64,000 bases of DNA from Daphnia pulex (lineage: Eukaryota; Arthropoda; Branchiopoda; Diplostraca; Daphniidae). Every line of letters begins with the position of its first letter. The stretch's first letter is position 1. The stretch lies in NCBI RefSeq assembly GCF_021134715.1, contig NC_060025.1:7936001-8000000 (forward strand). Reading direction: 5' to 3'. The notes beneath the pieces were generated by a model. It searched no databases and was not told the DNA's origin. It worked only from the letters and a program-made list of their open reading frames with translations. This document shows positions 23,868 through 35,286 of the stretch, in pieces. The position numbers and the translations under genes are program-made.

Positions 23868-24730
23868 AATGTGAGAACTCAACACATTCTGGGCTCCATG
23901 GCTTCATGGCCATGGCCACATGGTTTTGTTGCAGCCAGCTGGTGAAAGGCGTGATTGAGTCAAGTTGAGCTGCAGCTGCTGCATGCAGTTTTTCGAGCTG
24001 GTGTTATCCTGAAGTGTCATTGCAGGAAGACTTTTTGAAATGGTAAGTTGATTTAATTGATTGATTGTAACTTGGGAAGTCTTGTGTCTTTTTTTTTATA
24101 TTCAACTGACAAGTAAATCTGATCTGATGTAGACAATAAGTGGTGCTATTTCTTGCTTCCAATTAATAGTTTCCGTGAATGATATCAGATAGCAATCCTT
24201 TGAGTTAACAACTTTCTTCTGATCAAACTAACTAAAATTTAATAAATATATAAAGATAAATCAACAAAAATTTCCACTCTGTATTGCAAACTTTTTCTAA
24301 CACTAAAGAATTAGGTGTACAGAATTCTCTTTTCCTGGGATTTAATCTTCATTTAAAATTTCATTTGCCAATGGAATCTTGGGAAAATGTCTGTCATTTG
24401 TTTTACATGATTTCTTTTGCATGTTAGTTTGATCATGGAAAATAATATTCCTTTTCCCCCCATAGGACTTGGTGAAACTATGCTGTTCAATGTGCAGTGG
24501 TTTTGCAGCCTATTTCCAGTTGAGAGATGTGATTATGCAGCTGATACACGATTGAAGAAAAAGAACTGAAGTAGCTGTGCTGGTGTTCTCCTGAAATTGC
24601 TGTGCCATAGGAGTTGCAGATACTGTTGGTTCCTCATAGAAGTTTATTTAAAGAGTCTGGAGATGATCAGTCACTGCCTATAACTTATGTAAAACCTCAT
24701 TGAAATAAATATAAAAGTGAAGTGCTAAAT
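23868..24730 (+). ncRNA. Candidate spliced, polyadenylated non-coding transcript (modules D and E)
   Basis: One exon, 23868-24042, is framed by a tgttgcag acceptor and a perfect GTAAGT donor. A last exon starts at 24466 after ccccccatag and carries AATAAA at 24704-24709. Both contain the locus-wide module (TTGCAGCC, GCTGGTGA, then TGCTGGTGTT with CTCCTGAA/ATCCTGAA). Neither has a long open frame. The first exon or exons are unknown; they may lie in the left flank near 16.6-17.4 kb. Confidence 0.35.
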
Positions 24731-24859
24731 ATGACTTTATTATAAGTTTTAAGACACAGCAAACAAGAAAGTTAAAAGGAATTGCTTTATTGTCCCACCT
24801 CCACCCACAATTCCACCACTTTTTACAATAACACACATACATACATACACTTAAGTTAA

Positions 24860-25064
24860 CCCGTTGGCTGCCACGCCATACAACCCGTAGGTTGTTCTCT
24901 ACTCTCTACGCGCCATGTCTGAAGGATCCATGGCCAAGGTGGGACTTGCCATTGCTGACAAGTCCGGGCTGACACAGGATAAGATGGAATGCACGTCTCA
25001 AGGAGGCCTCTAGGAGGCCCGTGCTAAGGAGAGGGGGGAGAACAAAGGCGTGGCAGACAACGGG
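24860..25064. mobile_element. TTAA-flanked MITE, piggyBac-like
   Basis: A 205-bp element starts CCCGTTGGCTGCCACGCC and ends with the near-perfect complement GGCGTGGCAGACAACGGG. It is flanked on both sides by TTAA (24856-24859 and 25065-25068). TTAA target duplication and ends beginning CCC are hallmarks of piggyBac-type elements. It has no coding capacity, so it is a non-autonomous copy. Family assignment rests on the TTAA and CCC ends. Confidence 0.75.
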
Positions 25065-25333
25065 TTAACTAACACAAACACAAATATTACCAACAACAAA
25101 TGATGATCCGCGCTGACATTTTGGAGATAACGGAGATGTTTTAGTGTCCATCTTCTCGACGTCTCCTCTGCATTACCTGAATAAAGACAAAACAATTGTT
25201 ATTCAGTGAAATGCCAATAAAAGTTATATAATACAGATAGAAACAATAATCAGGTTTTTTAGCTCAAAGATTTAAAGATGCAATTTTTTAAACTTAAAAT
25301 CAAGCTTGCAACATTGAGAACTGTAAACAGAAT

Positions 25334-25717
25334 AAAGCTCACTTGCTAGTTTTTTGAAAATTTTCCGGAAGTATACCGGAAGTAACCACAGCGCCTCAAC
25401 CATTGAGCTGTCGTCAAATTAAACCACATATTCGTGATCTCCATGAAATTTGGGGTCGATTAAGTGTGATGTAAACGAAATCCAAAATTTGGCCAAAATC
25501 GAGAATTTTCCTGAACTATAGTTCAGGAAAATTTTCAAAACCGGAAGTACGAAAACGTACAAAAAAAAACATGAACTTTACCACAAATTTGACGAGGATC
25601 ACGAATTTGTGGTTCTTTTGTACGTGGAATGAATATTTACTGAACTACTGACTGAAATGAGCAAACCGGAAGTAGAAAAAAAAAACACATTATCTAAAAA
25701 TATAACAAGTGAGCTTT
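25334..25717 (-). mobile_element. MITE-like element with GAGCTCACTTG terminal inverted repeats (spacer copy)
   Basis: This is the same element as at 18789 and 30200 but diverged from both, so it is a separate insertion. It starts AAAGCTCACTTG and ends CAAGTGAGCTTT, 384 bp in all. The middle contains a perfect 26-bp palindrome at 25506-25531, centred on CTATAG. No transposase is encoded. Confidence 0.7.
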
Positions 25718-27594
25718 GTTGGGGGAATAGTTATCGTCAGTTTTCACAAACAAATTTCCACAGAACAGCTGCCGATAACTGGTTAAAGAGATTTTAAAGT
25801 AACTGAAACTGACTGTTTTAACAGCTGACATCTATCGGAAAGCCATCTAGCGTTAGAAAATTGTCTAAGTAACACTACGTATGAAGTAAGGCCTGATTTC
25901 GAAATTATTACAGACACAAGTAAGTATACTATTAGAATAGATAATCTACGAAAATAAGTAAATTGTCGGGTACCTGGGCATAATCCCGTGGTGAGTGACT
26001 GCAGGTGTGTAACAGCGGCACGGAAGCGACCAGCCGACCACTGTGTTCCAACTCGTGAGTGAAGTAAGACAAGTTGTATTTTTGTGTACGAAGCGATGAA
26101 GCAGAAGCTGGATGAGCGTACGTCGGGAAGATAAGGATGGAGCAGAACGTTGGTCATGGACAAAATCACAAAAGCCAGCGTTGGTTCAAGAATCTCCGTG
26201 CCAGGACCACACGATTCCACAAAGAAGTGCTCTGTAAAAAAAAATGTTTTACAATAATGAAAATATAAAAATGAATAAAGCATATCAATCTTTACCTTTT
26301 CTAAGAAACACGTTGAAATGTTCATGATGACAAACCATAAAAATGGAATTCACAGCAACCAACAGCATTACTCCACATGTTGAGATAAATTTCCTGATGC
26401 TAAAGAAAGTGTCATGAAGTATTGCAGTAGCGTGGTGATAGGTGGCTCACTTCAGATTCTTCATGTCACTGAAACTCTAAGTGGAAATGGGACACGGAAA
26501 TTCTCTATGTTATTTACAAATTTACACAAATTTACCTATAAGACATAAGACTATACCTATCTCTTAGTTGGGTTGCCTTCTGAACCAAAGTAAAAACAGC
26601 CATAACAACAAACACGCTGTTGCAGAGTACATCACCAAAATTGCGGGATTCAGAAAAAATCCTATATAGGATTTTTTGCAGGATTTTTTGCCTATATGGT
26701 TCATAAGCAAGAATACCTATGTTACATGAAAATCTGAATTGAAATGGTCTGGTAGCAGTAATGGGGAAATACCTTATCCCAGCACATTTGTATTCCACTA
26801 TATGTGCTCTTCAAACATGAGTTTTAGGCTTTGACAGCATGAGGATCTAATGGATGGAAATTGACTGAGCACTAAGTCATTGTTGGAATGACTGACAGTA
26901 TGCATCTAGAATTTGAAGAAATAAGTTGGTACAGTATAAAAATAAGAGAACTAAGTAAAGATAAACCTACATAAGATACGAAGTTAAATTTGGTATTTGA
27001 AATCACAGGAATAAGTATAAATTAGCAACTATTTGTTGTTTCGCTCATTTCGCCTCGTTTCACCATGAAAGAATAACATCGGCGACACTGGCGACATCTA
27101 GTATTGAGTTTTGAATCTTAAGTTAGTTGCACAGTCAGTCACAGACACACATGACATGACATTACACGTCGTAACTTTCAACAAGTTACATAAAAAGTTT
27201 AACAACGGAGATCGGATAACAAGTTAACTGTTTTAAGTAATAAGAGATAAAGCAATCTTTATTTAATAATTCGTTTCAATGTAGCTTGTGACAATAGAAA
27301 TGAAATAGCCAAATGGTCTAATCCAATAATGCAAGCTCACAACCTATGTCTTCTCTTCTGAAGAAAAATCATTTCTGTTGCAGGTTAGTTATTTTACCAA
27401 AAATATTTTGAATTACTGTGTTCTTTAAGACAATAATGTTCACATTAACTTTTCCCTTTCAAGTTGTAAATCTTCAAGATATTGATGCCTTCGCCAGATC
27501 CAATTATTTGTTGTTGATAAGAGAGAGAAATGAATTCATCATTTTGTGTGCAAAGTTTTAATTATTTTTATTTCTTATTTAAATTTTGCTTTAG

Positions 27595-28280
27595 ATTTTG
27601 CATTTAGACCGAATGAGAACCATTTTGTTGCCCATCGAAGGATAAGGAAAAGGCCAACCCACCAACACGGTCAACAAGGTTCTTTGTTTGTTTACCCCTT
27701 GGCTGGTGAAAGATTGTTGTGCATCAAGATAACCTGTGGCTGTTCCTTGTTGCTGGTGTCTTGTTACAGAAGTTGCAGGCAGTATTTGGTTCAATTTGCA
27801 TTGTCTGTAGATTTTCAGCTAGTTTAAGTCTTAGCCTAACCTTCTTCTTTGTTCCAGTCTAATTCACACATGTTTTTTTTTTCAGTCAGCATTTTGAATT
27901 TGACATTTACAATTTTCGTAATGGTAAGCTAATGATTTGTGTTAACTCTTGTAAATAACATAAAGTGACCTTTATTTGTCTTTTCATTGACAGCATTTCC
28001 ATATTCCATTGATGCTGAATATTAATTCATTTCGGTTACAGGTTTCGCGTAGTTGCTGTCCGCTGTGGTACGTTGTTGCAGCCTATGCTGGTGATAGATC
28101 TTTCTGCATCAAATTCAATTGGCTGTTCCTTGGTGCTGGTGTCGTGTTAAAGTTGCATTATTATTTTATTTAATTGGCATTGTGTCAATGTAGTTTAGCG
28201 TTATTATGTTAAGAAGAAACAAAAAAGAAATATGGGGTGTTTATGTCAAACAAATAATAAACATGATTTTGGGATTGGGA
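27595..28280 (+). ncRNA. Candidate spliced non-coding transcript, right-arm copy (modules A and B)
   Basis: Exon 27595-27923 follows a tttgctttag acceptor and ends at a GTAAGC donor. A second exon begins at 27994 after cattgacag and ends near AATAAA at 28256-28261. Both exons contain GGCTGTTCCTTG followed by TGCTGGTGTC, paralogous to each other and more distantly to the modules at 17.3, 23.9 and 24.5 kb. A 93-codon open frame (27546-27827) begins inside the putative intron, so it is unlikely to be a protein product. Confidence 0.35.
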
Positions 28281-28642
28281 AAGGAAAGTGGAGGAATTTG
28301 GAGAGGGGATATTTCAAGTTCGGATAAAAAATCAGTAACCCTACCAATCTAATCTATAACCCTACCAACATATCCACACCAATTAATCTCCAAGCCCCAC
28401 TAACTTCAACCTTCCAATTCTTCAAACCTCACATACACCTACTCTCGAATTTATACCCTAAACCACATAAACCAATGTTAAACCCTAACAATATGATGTC
28501 TGTAATAAATAAAACATTTAATACATTAAACTGTTATTTATTATTTTTTTTTATATACAAAAATTTCAATAAACAGAGCGTCCGGTTCAAGACGGTTTAC
28601 TACTGCACGAGTTTAAACGCAACCCGCCACCACCGCTGCGGC

Positions 28643-28749
28643 AATGAGACAAAAAGCGATGGTTTAGTTTTTCGGAAATCTGCGTCAGTCTTTGTAATTT
28701 TACTGACGGAGATTTCCACAAAAAATTAACCATGGCTTTTTGTTTCATT
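28643..28749 (-). repeat. 107-nt imperfect foldback (right-arm copy)
   Basis: Mirror copy of 20621-20727; the stem and loop are conserved. It lies in the GC-richer block 28590-29090. Confidence 0.6.
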
Positions 28750-29619
28750 GGGTAGTGGATGCATTGTTTTAACTCGCGCATGCTGTTGTAGGTTTTGTCT
28801 ACGGCCCCCAGAGATAGTATCTGGACCGAGAAGAAGAGAGAAGTACGAGGCAAGTTTTTCCGGGGAGATGTAGTCATACTAGGCTTCCGGGTTAGACTCA
28901 TGACCCTCCAAAAGTTTTCATCGGATCATGCGCCTTCCAAGTCCCCGTTCGACCAGAGCCCTCCCCTCCTCCTGGTTTCACAGCGGGTGAGTGACCACCG
29001 GCGGGCGTTGGTTAGTGGTTAGTTAGGGAAACGGGGCCACAGAAAAGAAGGGAGCCCAGATATGCACTTGTTAAATTTAGCTAACTACACAATTTATCAG
29101 TCTTGAATGACAGCATGCTCTCAAGGTTGGTTTCCAGCAATGGATGAAGTCCATGACAAGTAGTGAAGGATTACCCTGTAAGCAGAATGAACATTTATTT
29201 GGATGACAATAATATTCCAACAAGATTGTAGAGACAGAATAAGCAATACCTCAAATATAGATGGCCTGCTTAAGAAAGTAAAAAAGGAGATTCAAGGGTA
29301 GCAGCCAATAGGTTAGTAAACAAGGGACCTTGTTGACTTTCTTGAAAGGACATGACTTCTCATAATAAATCGTCTACCATGCAAATTTAGAAACCTGGAG
29401 TTTAGAACCTGTAAATAAAAAGAGAAAAATAAGTCACCTTGTCTATAATTTGTGTCATCAATGTGCTGCTTGACGTCTATGATCTAAAAGAATAAAAAAT
29501 TATCAGTATACACTCAAAAGCGTCTCTTAAACATTAGATAGAAATAAGTGGAGATCAATACTTTAAATACATATTAGACTGAAACAGAAAAAGTTCAGTG
29601 ACATGATAAGTGATCTTAC

Positions 29620-31033
29620 ACATGAAACCACCAGTTATCCAATCTTCTCGAGAAGATGAAATGAGAGATTGGTCTATGCTGGGCTGTTGGTGATCTAGCA
29701 AGTCCAATACAAACAGCTGATAATTATGACTCCTAATAAAAGACAATATGTTTCAGTAATACATGAAATTGATAAAGCTAGTGTTGGTTATTACCTGTAT
29801 CCTTTCAATAGCACATTCAGTAGAATAAAATGATTTTGAACAAAAAAGTAAACGGTAGGCTGCACGAAGGCCACGGCCATTTCACGTTTCCTCCTGTAAG
29901 TTGATGAGAAACATTAAGGTTATCCAACATGCACACGGAAAAGAACACATCACCGACAAGTCAGAGACGAAATCACTCGAATTTACCTATGAATTTGTTG
30001 GTAATTTTCGAAGAAAGGATAGCTTTACTTTTGACAGCAAACCGCCATTCCATAACTGACACAATCACCACGCCATCTATTTGACACGTTTCAAAACTCA
30101 GTATTTTACTTTTGAAGGACTGATCTTAAGATACTCAGAAAACTTGAAAAGTCCATTTTTGTTTGCCTTGCATCCAATTCTTAGAAATGTACAAAGAACA
30201 AAGCTCACTTGCTACTTTTATGCAATTTTTCCGGAAGTATACAGGAAGTAAGCCATAGCACCTTAACCATTGAGCTGCCGTCAAAATAAAAGAAATATTC
30301 GTGATCTACGTGAAATTTGGGGTCGATTGGGTGTAATTTAAACGAAATCCAGAATTTGGTCAAAATCGAAAATTGAACTTAGTTCATGAAAATTCTCGAA
30401 ACCGGAACTCCGGAAGTACGCGTACGTACAAAACAAACATGAACTTTACCACAAATTTTACGAGGATAAAGAAAATGTTGTTCTTTTATGCGTCAGACGA
30501 ATATTTACTGAACTACTGACAGAAATGAGAAAACCGGAAGTAGAAAAAAAAACACATTATTAAAAATCTAACAAGTGAGCTCTGTTGCTGTAACAGAAAC
30601 TGACAGAAGTCTCCCAAAATTTCCTAATAGTAGCAGCGAGAAATTTCGTCAGACATGTGCAAAGTAAACGTAACTAAAATGATCAAAGGCTATGCCGTCT
30701 AGATCAGAAAGAAGAAGCGTTTAAAAGTACAACATGAAAACAATGTCCGCTCTAGGTCGTTGACACTTAACTTAATTGAAAGAACCAACAAACAAAGGTA
30801 TTAACAAATATGACTTTCATACTCACGTAATATTCTCCCCGTAAAATTTCACCAAGAAGCCACCACGCAGAATCACAACAGACGAAATCCCCGAGGTGAT
30901 AATGGAGATGGACGCCAGTCAATGATGGGAACTGGGAAGGCAGTGATATTCGTTCACGTGCCTCCTCTATGGCATCAGTAAATGATTCCATACGTTTCAG
31001 CACCCGGGCAACAGCACTTGAACAGTGGATTGC
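29620..31033 (-). pseudogene. Decayed multi-exon protein gene in the right arm, family unknown
   Basis: Mirror of 18337-19750. Splice sites are kept (GTGAGT instead of GTAAGT at the first donor). The first block differs from the left arm by a 10-nt deletion and a 6-nt insertion that puts a stop before the hydrophobic stretch. The second block reads RKREMAVAFVQ instead of RKRERDVAFVQ. Each arm has its own lesions, which suggests that neither copy is fully constrained now. Confidence 0.3.
30200..30582 (-). mobile_element. MITE-like element with GAGCTCACTTG terminal inverted repeats (right-arm copy)
   Basis: Mirror image of the element at 18789-19171, with the same ends (AAGCTCACTTG and CAAGTGAGC) and the same CTTCCGG-rich interior. 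It was present before the arms were duplicated, or was transferred between them. Confidence 0.7.
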
Positions 31034-31165
31034 TGAAAGGAAAAACACCAAGTTGGTAAGGTGCTACCGTTATTCAGAATGTGTTTCTATTCATTGTGTC
31101 ATACTGTAAGGCAAAGGCAACAGCAAATGTTAATAATCACAAATGATGGCGAAGATGAAAAGTCC

Positions 31166-32030
31166 GGATAGTTCACCATTATCTTGCAAGGAAATTTGGT
31201 GCAGAAGTATAGTTGATTGACAATTCCGAATCTGACACAATGGTAACTTTGTTGTTATTCAATAAGATTTCTGAACATTAAAAGATATTCTTACAGATTC
31301 ATTTGTGAATTTAAAGTGGTTCTACCCTTTTTTAATTACTTGGCCTGTTGGCCAAAACCCAATATGTAGCTTTTGTTCACATTGCTTGGCTTTAAGTGCT
31401 GCCCATTTTACTAAAATATCGTATCTTGCCACCTGTACATCTCTCCCTGTGCAGAAAAAAAGCATAATAATAAAGGTAATTAGCCTATTGTTTAGTTATT
31501 ACTTATTAATCCTGCAGCAAGATGTGGCTAAGTTTCTTCATCTGTTTCGAAAATACGGTTTTACATATAGTTCAATTTAGTATATGTTGGTTGGAGACTT
31601 GGACTTACTGAAGAATCATTAACCTAATTTTAATGTGGAAGCAACTTTTAAGTGAGGTTACAGAATGTTAACTTAAATTTTTACCCATTGTTCAATGAGC
31701 TTTGCCTGTGATAATTTATTCTTGTCTGAAGTTAAATTTGTTTGTTTTGCTTTAGGTTTCGACGGATGTTTGATGTTCAACCTGTTATTGAATATGCTAA
31801 CCAATGAGGAGATAGAGGTAAGTGCATGTGATAAAATTTTTTATTTATGTTCCCTTGTTGTCAGATTTTAATGTATTGTTTGTTGAATTAAATATGTAGT
31901 TCGGTCTGGTTCGGTAGTTCTTTTGTCTGCAACTTGATTTTTTTGGAGTGAACAATTGACAATTACTAAAAAAATTGCGCAAGTGTATGGAGGTTCACAA
32001 ATTATGACTCGTGATGATTTGTCATATTTA
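31166..32030. other. Right flank of the inverted repeat
   Basis: Mostly featureless AT-rich sequence. One exon-like block at 31756-31817 on the + strand has a tgctttag acceptor, a GTAAGT donor and an open frame reading FDGCLMFNLLLNMLTNEEIE. No partner exons could be joined to it. Its identity is unknown. Confidence 0.4.
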
Positions 32031-35000
32031 TTATCTTTCTTCAAATTCGTGACTAGTTGGGACTATCTGAAATAACTTCTGGAAGAAAATTGTGATGAAA
32101 CCTGTGTGAAGATGAGAAAAATATAACATTTATGATTAAGGTTAATTAATTAAAACACGGAATGGCATTTTACTTATTCCCGGTAACGATTTCTTATAGT
32201 ATACGAAAGGTATGTAGAAAATAAGACCAGTGGAAATGAAAAGTAGGACATAGAAGTATTGCACTTGTGGAGCCGCGGCTATGGGTGCGACAACCAGGAT
32301 AGCTGAAACCACCATAACAATAACTGGAATGATGATGGGCACCTTTATTTAAATATTTACCAAGAAACAATGAAAAAACCAAGGGACAGGAATTCAATAG
32401 AATCTGCTAGTAGCACCTTAATTGGTCTATGTTCGTCTTTTTTCGTGAATCTCATTACTATCAATGCCACCATAGCAGCGCAATAAAAGATTGAAATTGC
32501 GAATCCGAAGAAATCTATTAGCGAAGCTATATCTCCTGGGATGATCATAAGTATCCCCAAGAGGCTCTAAATACAAGTTTGAATATTAGTTGTATAATCC
32601 AGGGTTAATGAAGATTCAATGAATTTTTACGGTCAACAAAATTGGGGCAATAGGCGTCTTCCTTTCGAAGTGTATGTAAGAGAGAAAATCAGGAGATTGA
32701 CCTTCTCGCCCAACAACATGTGAGATCCTTGAATTACATGAATTAAATTCAAGGACTATTTGAATTTTCCTATTTTTCCTACCTTCCTGCAGCAAACAAC
32801 GTTCCATTTGTTGTACCAATAACTGATATCACTACTCCTAGCGGAATTAAGAAACTGGCAGAGCCCAGCACTGCATCTCCCCAGTCCTTCAAAAAGGATA
32901 TTAATAGGATATTATAAATTAAAACTGATTAGTTACTAAAGAAATCTTCTACTCACCACAGCAACCACATCCGAGGAGATTATCTGTTGTGGTGTTAAAA
33001 CAGTTAGATAGGAAACGTTGATGAGCACATAGCAGATGGTGGTTAATGGAAGAGCGATAATAATGGCCAACGGCAGATTCCTAGAAATTAATGCAACGGA
33101 AAAATAAAAAGCGTAGTGTACAATCTACATATAGCCTAGGTGTTTATATTTGCATGCGGACGCACCTGTACGGATTTTTCAGCTCTTCCGTAATAAAGTT
33201 TAGATTGTTCCTGGAACCCAAACAAATAACAAATAAAATCTTATTTTCAGTAATTCAATTTAAGTCTATTACCAGCCACTATAAGCCCAGAGTCCTCCAT
33301 AGAATGCTGTAGCTATTTGCCCGAACGAAGAGGCTGATCCTTCAAACCCAATTTCCAGATTTTCAGTGTACCCTGCATAGTAGTTGGTATATACTTCAGT
33401 TACAGCAAAACAACGATGTTAGCTCAGACTACCATACCTAAACCTAGGTAATACAATCCTCCACCAATAATGATGGCAATGGCAGTCAGTTTTCCAACCG
33501 TGAAAATGTTTTGTACGTGCGTAGCGCCCTTTACCGAGTTACAGTTAACAAAAGTAATGGCACCTGGATAAAATGTGGCAATTTAACAGAAGGTCGTTTT
33601 CAGTAACTTATTCATGTACCTATGCAAATGGTAGCCAGAAGTCGATCTAAAACGTAGGTTAGATATTCATCCGGACAAAAATTTACTGCCGTCAGGATAG
33701 GTGAGCTTAAATACTTGGCGAATGAAAGCGATAAAATTGCTACTGATGAAGGGTTAATTAGAAAAACTGTAACCCAAGCGAAGATGAAGGCTAATATTGG
33801 CCCAAAGAATTTATGCGTCGGCCCAAATGCTTCAAGAAAATATATGTATTCTCCTGTGATATAATTGAAATTTAGTTTTTTTTAAATTATTCAAAATTTG
33901 GATTTTAAAATAGAATCCTACATAACTTATTTTTCTACACGGGAAACAAAAAGAAAAATTAGCAGCCTTACCTCCAGATTTAGGTATCAACGTACCAATC
34001 TCGCAATAAGCTATGGCACCTAAAACGAAAAAAAAAGGAAAATAAATGTTTGTTTTCTCAACTGTCACATTTAAGGCAGTCAGAGATAAATTCACGATTC
34101 AGTCACAACTATTTTCCCCATTATTAGTTTAGAGATTTTCTTTTAAGTTGATGGAGTCCGTAAATTACGTCACTATTATCATGCATAATCTTACAAAAAC
34201 AGTGTAAGCCGGGATTTTGTGAAGTCATCGGTCCAAAATTCAACATAATGCTGGTAATACACGCAGATCGAGGTGAAAGTGTACATCCGTTTTCAACATT
34301 TTTAGTTTTCTATCTACCATAGTAAATTTTTCCTTTGGCAAGCCAATTGCCCAAAAGGGTGCAATCATGTTACATTGCCAAAATTTCGCAAGATATTTTA
34401 GAAAACCGCAAAAAACACGGAATGTAAAACAGAAAGCTATCAACATCCGCCACAGTCTTACCTTATCAGACAAAATGGTCAAGGATTATTATTCATTACC
34501 TTTGTTTAACTATGCTATTTTATGTGAACGATGTACTTTGGAATGATTTTTAGCCTCTAAGGGCTCAATGGACTAATACAACAGTTTACGTAAAAATATA
34601 AAAACAAACATTCAGGATCGACTTGCCTAGTAAAGAGTAAACACCACACACACCCCAGAGGACGAGACATAATCCAGGAGACCCCGCACTGCAAATGAAA
34701 TTAAAAAGGGTCGTGAAATTGTTATTTGATTTTATTTTCATTTTTTAAAATTCATAACCTACTTGGCTAGAAGACTTCCCGCTGATACAAATATGCCGGA
34801 GCCGATCATAGTTCCCACGATAAGGGTAACGCCACTGAACAGTCCAACCTGAAACCATGCTGTGAAATTTAATCAAAGTTTTTACGTGAATCCAAAAATG
34901 CTTTACAACCCTATCAAAACAGTCTAAGACTCGTAAAAATTGCGATTCTAGCAAAAAGAGGGAGTTTACTGTTAAACCCACATGTCTGCTATTATACATC

Positions 35001-35286
35001 CCCTCCACCTTACAAAAGTAGTTCGTTACAAGTAAATTCTTTACCTGCCGCTTCATCCGCATGTCATCTTTGTCGCTAAACTGATCGTTGCTCAATCTCT
35101 TGATACTGTTAAGTGAATTGTTTCCATCTTCGTTTGGTAATGGCAATCCATCGTTTCCATTCACGTTCTCTGAAATGTTCAAGTAGGAAGAATTAGTAAA
35201 AAGAAAATATTACAAATAAGAAATGCATCGGAACCTTGAGACGAGCGTTGTCGTGGAACTGAATTATTCTCCGGAGTGGGAGTCAT
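32031..35286 (-). CDS. SLC7 amino-acid transporter light chain, copy 1 (530 aa)
   Basis: A 12-helix exchanger of the b0,+AT / y+LAT (SLC7) family that works with an SLC3 heavy chain at the plasma membrane. Fifteen exons (35286-35235, 35169-35045, 34848-34763, 34688-34627, 34019-33972, 33853-33620, 33563-33438, 33372-33273, 33210-33166, 33080-32957, 32886-32783, 32727-32631, 32566-32417, 32342-32174, 32101-32031) total 1593 nt. TM1 has GTMIGSGIF. Other family motifs are [18 protein letters not shown] and [13 protein letters not shown]. The Cys in NFCPDEYL lies where light chains form the disulfide with SLC3. The C-terminus continues past an in-frame stop in the last intron to a short exon ending EFEER. 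The donor after exon 4 is GC, not GT. AATAAA overlaps the stop. Confidence 0.92.

Larger units (their letters stand above)
23154..26208. other. Spacer between the inverted-repeat arms
   Basis: 3055 bp of sequence not shared as an inverted repeat. It starts with a roughly 45-bp fold-back copy of arm sequence (23160-23203). Then come a small inverted repeat (23209-23342), a two-exon candidate transcript (23868-24730), a TTAA-flanked MITE (24860-25064), a TIR MITE (25334-25717), and a - strand open stretch (25783-26208) continuous with exon-like sequence of the right arm. No typical protein gene is recognised. Confidence 0.7.
26209..31165 (-). repeat. Right arm of the giant inverted repeat (about 4.96 kb)
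   Basis: Reverse-complement partner of 18204-23153. At its inner end an exon-like block on the - strand (acceptor ttttttttacag, then EHFFVESCGPGTEILEPTLA) runs straight through the breakpoint into unique spacer sequence, whereas the left arm stops inside the same block. That makes this arm the likelier original and the left arm the copy. Another - strand block, 26545-26690, reads FGDVLCNSVFVVMAVFTL here but carries a one-base frameshift in the left arm. Confidence 0.93.

Noticed and set aside
34240-34482. 80-codon open frame within the SLC7 copy 1 intron
   Set aside because: It lies wholly inside an intron that is fixed by matching exon phases in all three paralogues; no homologous frame occurs in the other copies.
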